From NCBI GenBank assembly GCA_905233945.1, contig CAJOFY010000011.1, positions 37,185-89,765 on the forward strand: a stretch of 52,581 bases of DNA, given 5' to 3'. Both the position numbers and the translations under genes were made by a program. Below are positions 24,290-31,904 of the stretch, piece by piece (the first letter of the stretch is position 1; each line of letters starts with the position of its first letter). This stretch comes from an uncultured bacterium. Lineage in GTDB: Bacteria > UBP6 > UBA1177. The notes under the pieces are model-generated. The model was not told where the DNA came from. It saw only the letters and a program-made list of their open reading frames with translations, and did not search any database.

Positions 24290-24843
24290 TGAAGCCTGCT
24301 AAGCCGGAAACAGGCAACTCGGCACAGCCTGCACCTGCTGGTCTTGTAAATGAGACTATAAAAGCCTCATCGATGCGGGTGATTGCCCCGACAGGCGAAG
24401 TGCTGGGCGTTCTTTCAAAACGGGATGCTTTGGAAAAAGCAAGGGAATTTGGGCTGGATCTCGTCTGTGTTTCCCCAAACACGGATCCTGTTGTCTGCAA
24501 GATAATGGATTTCGGCAAGCATCTTTACAAGTTAAAGAAAAAGGCGAAAAAAGCTAAGGCGAATCAAGTTGTTGTCGAGATCAAGGAACTCAAGATCCGT
24601 CCGAACACCGACACGCATGACCTTATGACAAAAATCCGTCAGGCCAAGAAATTCCTCGATGACGGAAACAAGGTCAAATTTACTGTTTTTTTCAGAGGCA
24701 GAGAGATAATGTTTGCTGAAAAAGCGCTGGAAAACCTTAATATTATCGTTAAGGAGCTCGGCGGAGAGGAACAACTTGCAATCGAATTGGACAGTGTTGT
24801 AAAAAATAAAAAAATGACAATGTTGGTAGCGCAGAAAAATTAA
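24289..24843 (+). CDS. infC: Translation initiation factor IF-3
   Basis: IF-3 binds the 30S subunit, prevents premature 50S joining and proofreads initiator tRNA and start codons. The N-domain shows RVIAPTGEVLGVLSKRDAL and DPVVCKIMDFGKHLY. The linker is Lys-rich (KLKKKAKKAKA). The C-domain shows KELKIRPNTDTHDL and VKFTVFFRGREI. The ATG at 24289 overlaps the thrS stop (TGATG). A TTG at 24286, directly in front and in frame, has better spacing (7 bases) from the GGAG at 24275-24278, so the true start may be that non-AUG codon. A short Pro/Ala-rich N-terminal extension precedes the first domain. Confidence 0.96.
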   Translation: MKPAKPETGNSAQPAPAGLVNETIKASSMRVIAPTGEVLGVLSKRDALEKAREFGLDLVCVSPNTDPVVCKIMDFGKHLYKLKKKAKKAKANQVVVEIKELKIRPNTDTHDLMTKIRQAKKFLDDGNKVKFTVFFRGREIMFAEKALENLNIIVKELGGEEQLAIELDSVVKNKKMTMLVAQKN

Positions 24844-24855
24844 GGAGAATTTGTT

Positions 24856-25053
24856 ATGCCTAAAATGAAAACTAATAGAGCTGCAGCGAAAAGAGTTAAA
24901 TCAAACGGCAGCGGTAAAATGAAAAGATGGCATCCTTTCAAAAGCCACATCCTTACGAAGAAAACACGCAAGAGAAAAAGAGATCTGAGAAAGGGCGCTT
25001 ACATTGAGACCTGCGATATTCCGCAGATGAAGAAACTTCTTCCGTATCTTTAA
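24856..25053 (+). CDS. rpmI: 50S ribosomal protein L35
   Basis: A 65-residue, very basic large-subunit protein with the family opening [14 protein letters not shown], the core [19 protein letters not shown] and a hydrophobic C-terminus. AAGGAG precedes the ATG and the gap to infC is 12 bases. The infC-rpmI-rplT block is one of the most conserved bacterial gene orders. L20-dependent translational control of this block is known in other bacteria; no leader structure was identified here. Confidence 0.97.
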   Translation: MPKMKTNRAAAKRVKSNGSGKMKRWHPFKSHILTKKTRKRKRDLRKGAYIETCDIPQMKKLLPYL

Positions 25054-25065
25054 TAGGAGACTGAG

Positions 25066-25416
25066 ATGAGAGTAAAAAGAGGATTTAAAGCCAATAGGAG
25101 AAGAGCGACGATACTCAAAGCCGCAAAAGGCAACTATATGGCAAGATCGAGAAGATACAGAGTTGCCAAGGAAACAGTTGAAAGAGGATGGGCTTACGCG
25201 TTCGCTCACAGAAAACAGAAAAAGAGAGATTTCAGAAAACTTTGGATCACCAGAATTAATTCAGCTGTAAGAGAAAGAGGACTTTCATATTCGAAGTTCA
25301 TGGATATGATTCACAAAGCAAATATCGACATCGACAGAAAAGTTCTTGCTTATCTCGCAGTCGATGATCCGAAAGCTTTCGACAGAATCATAGAAGAAGC
25401 CAAAGGCGCAAACTAA
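25066..25416 (+). CDS. rplT: 50S ribosomal protein L20
   Basis: A 116-residue basic protein with family motifs RVKRGFKANRRRATILKAAKG, YRVAKETVERGWAYAFAHRKQKKRDFRKLWI, ARINS-type TRINSAVRERGLSYS and a KVLAYLAVDDPKAF ending. L20 binds 23S rRNA early in 50S assembly and represses its own operon in several bacteria. A 12-base gap from rpmI contains the ribosome site. It is followed by an IHF-like gene instead of pheST. Confidence 0.97.
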   Translation: MRVKRGFKANRRRATILKAAKGNYMARSRRYRVAKETVERGWAYAFAHRKQKKRDFRKLWITRINSAVRERGLSYSKFMDMIHKANIDIDRKVLAYLAVDDPKAFDRIIEEAKGAN

Positions 25417-25431
25417 TTATTGGGGGAAAAT

Positions 25432-25716
25432 ATGAGTGTAACAAAAGTTGAACTTGCAGACCTTGTTTACGAGCAGATGAAACTTGACAAGAAATACGCT
25501 TCAGAACTTGTCGATATGTTCTTTGAAGAACTTAAAGATGCTCTTGTAAAAGAGGGTGATATTCAACTCAGCGGTTTCGGCAAATTCTCGGTTAAAGAAA
25601 AGAAAGAAAGAAAAGGCCGTAACCCTAAAACTAAAAAACCCTTGACTATCAGCGAAAGAAAAGTTGCAACTTTTCATCACAGCCAGGTACTGAAAGAGAG
25701 GCTCAACAGCAAATAA
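25432..25716 (+). CDS. ihfA: Integration host factor alpha-like / HU-family DNA-binding protein
   Basis: A 94-residue DNA-bending protein of the HU/IHF family. The helical N-terminus (TKVELADLVYEQM) and the LVDMFFEELKDAL helix resemble IHF-alpha. The LSGFGKFSVKEKKERKGRNPKTKKPL segment carries the saddle strand and the RNP arm tip with its intercalating Pro. FHHSQVLKERL forms the C-terminal helix. The start at 25432 follows a GGGGG-rich site. Its place after rplT matches the E. coli order thrS-infC-rpmI-rplT-pheST-ihfA with pheST removed, which supports ihfA over plain HU. Confidence 0.85.
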   Translation: MSVTKVELADLVYEQMKLDKKYASELVDMFFEELKDALVKEGDIQLSGFGKFSVKEKKERKGRNPKTKKPLTISERKVATFHHSQVLKERLNSK

Positions 25717-25733
25717 GCTGTTCCTTATAAGGT

Positions 25734-25811
25734 CGGGATGTAGCGCAGTCTGGGTAGCGTACCTGAATGGGGTTCAGGTGGTCGCTGGTTCAAATCCAGT
25801 CATCCCGACCA
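25734..25811 (+). tRNA. tRNA-Pro (anticodon GGG)
   Basis: A 78-base cloverleaf including encoded CCA. The acceptor CGGGATG pairs with CATCCCG and starts with C1, as usual for bacterial tRNA-Pro. The anticodon stem CCTGA/TCAGG encloses ATGGGGT (anticodon GGG). The T arm is CTGG-TTCAAAT-CCAG. It reads CCC/CCU. It lies 17 bases after ihfA and 12 bases before surE, so it seems to be inside the operon transcript. Confidence 0.95.
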
Positions 25812-25823
25812 TTTTTTTGAAAA

Positions 25824-26600
25824 ATGACTAAAAAGTTTTTTCTTACCAACGATGACGGAATTTATGCCGCAGGTTTGTCGGCTTTGGAAAACGCCGCTGT
25901 GAAACGCGGTTTTTTTCCTTTTGTTTCCGCTCCGCTGACTGAGCAGAGCGGGGCCGGTCATTCAATTACTCTGGGTGCTCCGCTCAGAGTTTCAAAATTC
26001 GCTGAAAATCGTTTTGCAGTAAACGGAACACCGACAGATGCGGTTTATATCGGAATAAACGCTTTGGAGGGGGAAAAACCGCTTTTCGCTGTTTCTGGCA
26101 TCAACAAAGGCGGAAATCTTGGCGACGATATAACTTATTCAGGTACGGTTTCGGCGGCGATGGAAACTTTTTACAACGGAATTACTTCGTTTGCAGTTTC
26201 GCTTTATATTACTGATTTTGCCGCATTCAAAAACGATACTTTTGCTATTTGTGCCGATTTCTTTTTTGACGAAATTCTTCCTGAAATTGAAAAAGTTGTA
26301 GGAAAATCGGAGCTTTATGAGGTGCCAAGGCTTTTCAATATCAATATTCCGGAAACAATCGCGATTTCGAAAAAAGTACCGATAAAATGGACTCGTTTCG
26401 GTAAAAGGCTTTACGGCAGCGAGGTCGTAAAAAGGGTCGATCCGCGCGGAAAGGAGTATGTCTGGATCGGCGGAAACCAGCTTTCCTTTGCTGAAATCGA
26501 TGGGAGCGACTGCTGCGAAATCCAGCGCGGCTGCGCGACGCTAACTCCTGTATCGCTCGAATTTAGCGATTACGAAATTCTTAATAAAATCAAGGTGTAA
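25824..26600 (+). CDS. surE: 5'/3'-nucleotidase SurE
   Basis: A metal-dependent survival-protein nucleotidase of 258 residues that hydrolyses nucleoside monophosphates. The active-site motif LTNDDG with its paired Asp is at residues 7-12. EQSGAGHSIT supplies the metal-binding Ser, and VNGTPTDAVYIGI and SGINKGGNLGDDITYSGTVSAAME complete the family signature. The ATG lies 12 bases after the tRNA-Pro CCA and has no convincing ribosome site. After tRNA 3' processing the mRNA would have almost no leader. Its stop overlaps the ribosome site (AAGGTG) of the next gene. Confidence 0.95.
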   Translation: MTKKFFLTNDDGIYAAGLSALENAAVKRGFFPFVSAPLTEQSGAGHSITLGAPLRVSKFAENRFAVNGTPTDAVYIGINALEGEKPLFAVSGINKGGNLGDDITYSGTVSAAMETFYNGITSFAVSLYITDFAAFKNDTFAICADFFFDEILPEIEKVVGKSELYEVPRLFNINIPETIAISKKVPIKWTRFGKRLYGSEVVKRVDPRGKEYVWIGGNQLSFAEIDGSDCCEIQRGCATLTPVSLEFSDYEILNKIKV

Positions 26601-26601
26601 A

Positions 26602-27561
26602 ATGGAAAAAACAACTTTTAAACAGGCGGTTATGGCTACTCCGGGACCGAATTCCTGGAAAGAGGCGGTGCTTCTCGCTGTAACAGGGCTCTGCATGGGT
26701 GCCGCGAATGTCATTCCCGGTGTTTCTGGCGGAACTATCGCGCTTATTGCCGGAATTTACGAAAAACTTCTTGCCGCAATCAAGTCTCTTGATGCTGTCT
26801 TTGTGAAAAAACTGCTTTCTTTTGATTTGAAAGGGGCGGTCGCTCATCTTCACACACGCTTTCTGGCGGTTCTTTTCTTTGGTGTTGCCGTTGCAATAGT
26901 TTCTCTTGCGCACATTATGAAATTTTTGCTCAACGAGTGCCCGGAACCGACATACAGCCTTTTTTATGGACTTATCGCGGCTTCTATTTATGTTGTCGGC
27001 AAAACGATAAAATGGAGGATTCCAGAAGTAATTTCGATACTTGCCGGCACTGTCGCCGCATATTTTCTGGTCGGACTTATTCCGGTAGAGACTCCGAACG
27101 GGCTCTGGTTCATTTTTCTCTGCGGTGTTTTCAGCATCTGCGCGATGATCCTGCCGGGTATAAGCGGCGCATTCATCCTGCTTGTTCTCAAAAAATATGA
27201 ATATATCATTGAAGCGCTTAAAAATCCGTTTAATCTTGACAGTATACTTATAATCATCGTTTTCTGCCTCGGATGTGGTGCCGGACTCATTGGTTTTTCG
27301 CGCTTTTTCAACTGGTTACTCAATAAATGGCACTCTGTGACGCTTGCGTTTCTCACAGGTCTTATGGCGGGTTCTCTGCGCAGCATATGGCCGTGGAAAG
27401 GGGAAGCGATCGTCGAAATGGTCGGCGGAAAGGAAAAAATCGTTTCTCAGGCAAACGTTTTCCCGACAGAATTCGGCGGATATTTCGCCCTCTGTATCGC
27501 GCTTATGATTGTCGGCGTCGTGTTAATTGTAGTTCTTGACAGAATTTCTGAAAAACATTAA
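26602..27561 (+). CDS. DUF368 membrane protein, PopT-like polyprenyl-phosphate carrier (319 aa)
   Basis: A polytopic inner-membrane protein with the DUF368 hallmark GAANVIPGVSGGTIALI near residue 35, repeated in inverted form as ICAMILPGISGAFILL near 190, and about eight to ten helices. DUF368 proteins (PopT) have been identified as transporters that flip undecaprenyl phosphate back to the cytoplasmic face, recycling the lipid carrier for peptidoglycan and other envelope polymers. Assignment here rests on motif recognition. One base separates it from surE and it shares that transcript. Confidence 0.85.
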   Translation: MEKTTFKQAVMATPGPNSWKEAVLLAVTGLCMGAANVIPGVSGGTIALIAGIYEKLLAAIKSLDAVFVKKLLSFDLKGAVAHLHTRFLAVLFFGVAVAIVSLAHIMKFLLNECPEPTYSLFYGLIAASIYVVGKTIKWRIPEVISILAGTVAAYFLVGLIPVETPNGLWFIFLCGVFSICAMILPGISGAFILLVLKKYEYIIEALKNPFNLDSILIIIVFCLGCGAGLIGFSRFFNWLLNKWHSVTLAFLTGLMAGSLRSIWPWKGEAIVEMVGGKEKIVSQANVFPTEFGGYFALCIALMIVGVVLIVVLDRISEKH

Positions 27562-27583
27562 CAATTTTTATATTCGGAGAGCC

Positions 27584-28264
27584 ATGAGAGAACATTCTTT
27601 CACAACAAATTACCTTAAAAATCCTTATTCGTCGGTTCTCTCGGTTTCGGGAAACACGAAGGTCATAACGGCGCTTTCGCTTGATATGAAAGTTCCTCCG
27701 CACGTAAAAAGCGGCGGCTGGCTTACTGCAGAATATTCGCTTCTTCCGGGTTCAACCAATGTCAGAAGTGCACGCGAGAGAAGCAAAATTTCGGGAAGAA
27801 CCGCGGAAATCCAGCGCCTGATCGGGCGTTCGCTCAGAATGGCCGTCAATTTGGAGAAAATCCCCGGAATCACGATGCTTATCGACTGCGATGTTCTTGA
27901 GGCTGACGGCGGAACGCGCACTGCTTCGGTAAACGGCGGGATGCTCGCTGTCGCGCTTGCCTGCAGAAAACTTGTTGAAGAAGGAGTTGTTCCCGAAAAT
28001 CCGCTTAAAAACTGGATCGGAGCTATAAGCGGAGGTGTTATCGACGGTGAAGTCGTGATTGATCTTGATTATGCAAAAGATTCGCGTGCTGATACCGATT
28101 TTAATTTTGTCTTTTCTGAAAACGGCAATATAATCGAACTTCAGGGAACTGCCGAGAGAGTTCCTCTTGATGATGACAAGTTCTTTGAATTGCTGAAAGA
28201 ATCGCGCGTTTGCGTGAAAGAGATTATAGCTGAAATGAAATCAATCGCAGGATTTGCAAAATGA
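27584..28264 (+). CDS. rph: Ribonuclease PH, short N-terminus (226 aa)
   Basis: A phosphorolytic 3'-exoribonuclease that trims tRNA 3' ends. Conserved elements are SVLSVSGNTKVITA, GGWLTAEYSLLPGST, SGRTAEIQRLIGRSLR (phosphate-binding Arg region), DCDVLEADGGTRTASVNGG and the C-terminal IELQGTAE. The ATG at 27584 follows GGAG. Compared with E. coli Rph (238 residues) the first ~10 residues (the MRPxGR region) are absent, and the upstream in-frame sequence does not supply them. It overlaps the DAHP synthase start in an ATGA arrangement. Confidence 0.93.
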   Translation: MREHSFTTNYLKNPYSSVLSVSGNTKVITALSLDMKVPPHVKSGGWLTAEYSLLPGSTNVRSARERSKISGRTAEIQRLIGRSLRMAVNLEKIPGITMLIDCDVLEADGGTRTASVNGGMLAVALACRKLVEEGVVPENPLKNWIGAISGGVIDGEVVIDLDYAKDSRADTDFNFVFSENGNIIELQGTAERVPLDDDKFFELLKESRVCVKEIIAEMKSIAGFAK

Positions 28265-29271
28265 TTATCGTTGTTAAAAAAGGAATAAGTGAGGAGTTTC
28301 TTGACAATATAAAGGAGACTCTGCTTGCCAACGGAATGTCGTTCGATGTTCTGCAAGGATCAAGTTATGTCGTCCTTCCAGTCATGGGGGATCTTACGAC
28401 TTCAGATATAGGCCGCTTCAAGTCACTGCCCGGAGTAGAGCGGATAATCAATATTTCGAAACCATACTATATGGCTTCGAAAAACTATCGCGAAAAAAGT
28501 GTGGTCGATTTTGGTGACGGAGTTGAAATCGGCAAGGATTTTACAATGATTTCAGGTCCATGCAGCGTCGAAAATGCTGATTCGCTGGACAAAATTGCTT
28601 CTTTTCTTTCGGGTCTTGGCGTTAAAATCCTGCGCGGAGGCACTTTTAAAATGAGGACTTCGCCTTATTCTTTCCAGGGGTTGGGCGAAAACGGCGTGAA
28701 AATTCTGAACGAAACTGCGAAGAGATACAGTATGAAGTCGGTTTCGGAAATTGTTGATGTCCGCCACATCGATCTTTTTGAGCAGTACATTGACATTATT
28801 CAGGTCGGCGCGAGAAACATGATGAATTTTGCGCTTCTCAAGGAGCTTGGAAAGAGCAGCAAGCCGATTCTGCTCAAACGTTCGGCGAATGCGACGATCG
28901 ACGAATTTCTGTCGAGTGCCGAATACATCATGGCGGAAGGCAACGAAAATGTCATTCTCTGCGAGCGCGGAATCACTTCTTTCGACGATTCGACGCGTAG
29001 TCTTGTGAATATCGCTGCGATTCCGATAATAAAAAGTCTGACACATCTGCCGCTGATTCTTGATCCGTCGCACAGTGTCGGTAATTTCAAGTATGTTCCG
29101 CAGGTTTCTGAAGCGGCTGTCGTTTTAGGCGCGGACGGTCTTATCGTCGAGACGCATTTCAATCCCACGAATGCTCTTTCGGACGGCTATCAGTCGCTGA
29201 ATTTCGATCATTTTGCGTCGATGTATAAAAAAATTCTCAAACTCTGCGAATTTAAAAAGGAAAATCTGTAA
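28261..29271 (+). CDS. aroF: 3-deoxy-7-phosphoheptulonate (DAHP) synthase, class I beta type
   Basis: The first enzyme of the shikimate pathway, condensing PEP with erythrose 4-phosphate. 336 residues, with an N-terminal ferredoxin-like regulatory domain (MIIVVKKGISEEF to about residue 70), as in Thermotoga-type enzymes where it binds aromatic amino acids. The catalytic barrel shows MISGPCSVEN, LRGGTFKMRTSPYSFQGLG, QVGARNMMNFALLKELG, ILLKRSANATIDEFL, LDPSHSVG and GLIVETHFNPTNALSDGYQSL. Odd points are Met instead of the usual Pro in RGGTFKxRTSPY and Ser after KR. It overlaps rph by four bases (ATGA). Confidence 0.93.
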   Translation: MIIVVKKGISEEFLDNIKETLLANGMSFDVLQGSSYVVLPVMGDLTTSDIGRFKSLPGVERIINISKPYYMASKNYREKSVVDFGDGVEIGKDFTMISGPCSVENADSLDKIASFLSGLGVKILRGGTFKMRTSPYSFQGLGENGVKILNETAKRYSMKSVSEIVDVRHIDLFEQYIDIIQVGARNMMNFALLKELGKSSKPILLKRSANATIDEFLSSAEYIMAEGNENVILCERGITSFDDSTRSLVNIAAIPIIKSLTHLPLILDPSHSVGNFKYVPQVSEAAVVLGADGLIVETHFNPTNALSDGYQSLNFDHFASMYKKILKLCEFKKENL

Positions 29272-29278
29272 AGAATAT

Positions 29279-29308
29279 TTGAAATTTTCCGTTTTTGGTG
29301 TTTAATAA
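29279..29308 (+). promoter_or_regulatory. Possible promoter for the GAF-domain gene
   Basis: TTGAAA (29279-29284) and TAATAA (29303-29308) are separated by 18 bases, about 40 bases before the ATG at 29349. Spacing is slightly long. Confidence 0.35.
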
Positions 29309-29348
29309 CGTGTTTTTTTTGTAGGAGTTATTCTGTAAGGAGAAAATT

Positions 29349-30161
29349 ATGGCAAAATTTGAAGTCTTTATTCCGATGCCGGGCAATCCGAAAGGCGTTG
29401 TTATTATGTCGGAAGCTCAGGATTACATGGAGGCCCTGAAAGAGGCGCTCACGAGCAAAGGTCTTGCTGACTGCATGAAACACATTCTTTGCGACGTCAA
29501 GGAAAACGGTCTGATTGTCGTCACCGACACCGATTCCAGAAGAAAATTTTATCTCAGAGAATCCGATCCGGCGAACACTACTGATATCAGAGAACTTGTC
29601 GAAGAAAAAAAATCTGTCTGGGTCTCCGACAAAATCACTCCGAAAGATGAACTTCTCGCCGATCTTTTTATCGAAGTTATGGACGGATGGGATTTCCCGC
29701 AGCAGAAAGGAATCGATTTCTTCCTTGACCTGGCGCTTAAATACATACCGTGCGAAAGCGGTTCGTTTGCAAGATCAGATCTCAGCACGACTGATATGGA
29801 ATTCGTTTCGTGCCGCGGTCCTAAAGGTGATTCCGTTCTCGGCATCAAAGTCCGCGTAGGTCAGGGTCTCGTCGGTTTTGCCGCAAAACACAGCTGCTAC
29901 ATCGCTGTCGGCGACGTTCAGAAAGATCCGAGATTCTTCAAGGATATAAGCGAAAAAATCGGTTATGAAACCAATTCGATCGTATGCGTTCCCATAAAAT
30001 CGCTCGAAACAAACATTACTTTCGGTGTTCTCGAACTTATCAACAAGAAGGGAAGCAGCCGTTTCGACGCGGACGATATGGAAGCGATGCGCTTCATCGG
30101 TGAAAAGATGGGCGAATACTTCCACAAAATCTGGACCGGAACGAACAACACCTTTGATTAG
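29349..30161 (+). CDS. GAF-domain protein of unknown function (270 aa)
   Basis: A soluble protein with AAGGAG before the ATG. Residues 1-110 form an unrecognised alpha/beta region (KFEVFIPMPGNPKGVV ... LIVVTDTDSRRKFYLRE). Residues ~120-262 fit a GAF domain: IDFFLDLALKYIPCESGSF, VRVGQGLVGFAAKH, VGDVQKDPRFF, SIVCVPIKS, FGVLELINKKGSSRFDADDMEAMRFIGEKM. GAF domains bind small ligands such as cyclic nucleotides. With no output domain it may act through protein contact. The tandem cyclase at 39905 is in the same window, but no direct link is shown. Monocistronic or co-transcribed with pckA. Confidence 0.8.
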   Translation: MAKFEVFIPMPGNPKGVVIMSEAQDYMEALKEALTSKGLADCMKHILCDVKENGLIVVTDTDSRRKFYLRESDPANTTDIRELVEEKKSVWVSDKITPKDELLADLFIEVMDGWDFPQQKGIDFFLDLALKYIPCESGSFARSDLSTTDMEFVSCRGPKGDSVLGIKVRVGQGLVGFAAKHSCYIAVGDVQKDPRFFKDISEKIGYETNSIVCVPIKSLETNITFGVLELINKKGSSRFDADDMEAMRFIGEKMGEYFHKIWTGTNNTFD

Positions 30162-30257
30162 TTCGCAAACCTGTTGTCAGGCGGACACTTCAGACCTTTC
30201 AATGTGCAAAGTTTCTGAAAATTCACATTTTTATCAATATTTTTAAGGAGTTATGAA

Positions 30258-31904
30258 ATGAATTTCAAAGCAGGTATTGAACAGCTTCTCAGTTCTCACA
30301 AAAAAGTTTTCGTAAACCCGTCAAGGGAAATGCTCATCCACAAATCGGTAACGAAAGAAAAAGTTTTTGTAACAAAAACCGGCGCTCTGGCAGTATGGAC
30401 TCCGGCAGAATCGACCGGCAGAAGCCCTAAGGACACATTCATCGTAAAAAATTCCAAGACTGAAAAAACGGTCGACTGGACTTCTCCGAACAATCTTCCC
30501 GTAACACAGGAAACTTTTGATATGCTTTTCGAAGACGCGCTTGCCGCTCTTTCCAAAAAAGACAACCTTTTTGTCACCGACAGAGTCATCGGCGCTGACG
30601 CTTCATACGCTCTTCCGATAAGAACCGTCACAGACAGAGCATACACTTCGCTTTTTGCTGACAATATGTTCAGGGCAGTGCCGGAGAACATCGAGAAAAG
30701 CGTTCTCTTCGACAAGAAATTCACACTTCTCGTCGTTCCTTACGACAAACTTGACGAGAAAAAATACAGAAACCGCATCAGAATGCTTCCGAACGGCAAA
30801 TCGAGCGACATGGCGATCGTCATGGATTTCGAGAACTCACTCGGCGTAGTTTTCGGCTCGGCATACCTCGGCAGCTGCAAAAAACTTATGTTCACCGTTA
30901 TGAACTACTATCTGCCGGAATGCGGCATCCTTCCGCTCCACTGCAGCGCGAACGAAGGTGCGGACGGTGTCAGCGCCCTCATGCTCGGACTCAGCGGAAC
31001 AGGCAAAACGACACTTTCGGCTGACCCGGCAAGAAAGCTCATCGGCGACGACGAGCACGGCTGGAACGACAGCGGCATCGCAAATTTCGAAAACGGCTGC
31101 TACGCGAAACTCATCAACCTCAACAAAGAGAAAGAGCCCGAGATCTACAACGCGGTTTTCCACGAAGCTGATTACATGGAACACGGCGCGATGATCGAAA
31201 ACTGCATGATCTATCCCGACGGAACGATCGATTTCGACGACGAGAGATACACTGCGAACTCGCGTGCAAGCTATCCTTTGAAGTTCCTCTCGAACATCAA
31301 GGAAAGCTCGGTAAGCTCGCATCCTTCGACGATAATTTTCCTCACCGCAGACGCAAACGGCGTTCTTCCGCCTGTCGCCAAACTCACGAAAGAACAGGCT
31401 ATGCTCTGGTTCCTCATGGGCTACACGAGCAAACTTGCAGGCACGGAAACCGGGATCGTAGAGCCGGTAAGCACGTTCTCGAGATTCTTCGGCGCACCTT
31501 TCATGCCGAGAAATCCTGACGACTACAGCTCGCTTCTCGGCAAAAAGATGGAAAAGCACGGCGTCAACGTTTACCTTGTCAACACTGGCTGGAGCGGCGG
31601 CGCATACGGCACGGGCAAGAGAATGGACATCAACATCACGAGAGCGATAGTTTCGGCTGCTATCAGCGGCGAACTCGAAAAATCGGAATACGCGGAAGAC
31701 AAACTTTTCCACGTCATGATCCCGAAGAGCTGCCCCGGTGTCGAGAGTTCGATCCTCGATCCGATTAACACATGGAGCGACAAAGAGGCGTTCAAGGCAA
31801 GAGCTGAAAAACTCGCTTCTGAATTCTCAAAACAGTTCGACAAGGCTTACGGCCACAACACCAATCTTTCGGAGTCGCTTAAAAGTCAATGTCCCGGGAA
31901 ATAA
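30258..31904 (+). CDS. pckA: Phosphoenolpyruvate carboxykinase (ATP)
   Basis: ATP-dependent PEPCK interconverts oxaloacetate and PEP with ATP/ADP. The 548-residue length and motifs fit: STGRSPKDTFIV, NYYLPECGILPLHCSAN, the kinase-1a P-loop GLSGTGKTTLS, the kinase-2 region LIGDDEHGWND with metal-binding Asp, and NTGWSGGAYGTGKRMDI. AAGGAG precedes the ATG at 30258. In anaerobes it often runs toward oxaloacetate, feeding succinate formation, but direction cannot be read from sequence. The ABC ATPase gene begins at or inside its 3' end. Confidence 0.97.
   Translation: MNFKAGIEQLLSSHKKVFVNPSREMLIHKSVTKEKVFVTKTGALAVWTPAESTGRSPKDTFIVKNSKTEKTVDWTSPNNLPVTQETFDMLFEDALAALSKKDNLFVTDRVIGADASYALPIRTVTDRAYTSLFADNMFRAVPENIEKSVLFDKKFTLLVVPYDKLDEKKYRNRIRMLPNGKSSDMAIVMDFENSLGVVFGSAYLGSCKKLMFTVMNYYLPECGILPLHCSANEGADGVSALMLGLSGTGKTTLSADPARKLIGDDEHGWNDSGIANFENGCYAKLINLNKEKEPEIYNAVFHEADYMEHGAMIENCMIYPDGTIDFDDERYTANSRASYPLKFLSNIKESSVSSHPSTIIFLTADANGVLPPVAKLTKEQAMLWFLMGYTSKLAGTETGIVEPVSTFSRFFGAPFMPRNPDDYSSLLGKKMEKHGVNVYLVNTGWSGGAYGTGKRMDINITRAIVSAAISGELEKSEYAEDKLFHVMIPKSCPGVESSILDPINTWSDKEAFKARAEKLASEFSKQFDKAYGHNTNLSESLKSQCPGK

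Noticed and set aside
30837-31712. A 291-residue open frame antisense to pckA
   Set aside because: It mirrors pckA codon bias, has no ribosome site or recognisable domain, and pckA is intact.
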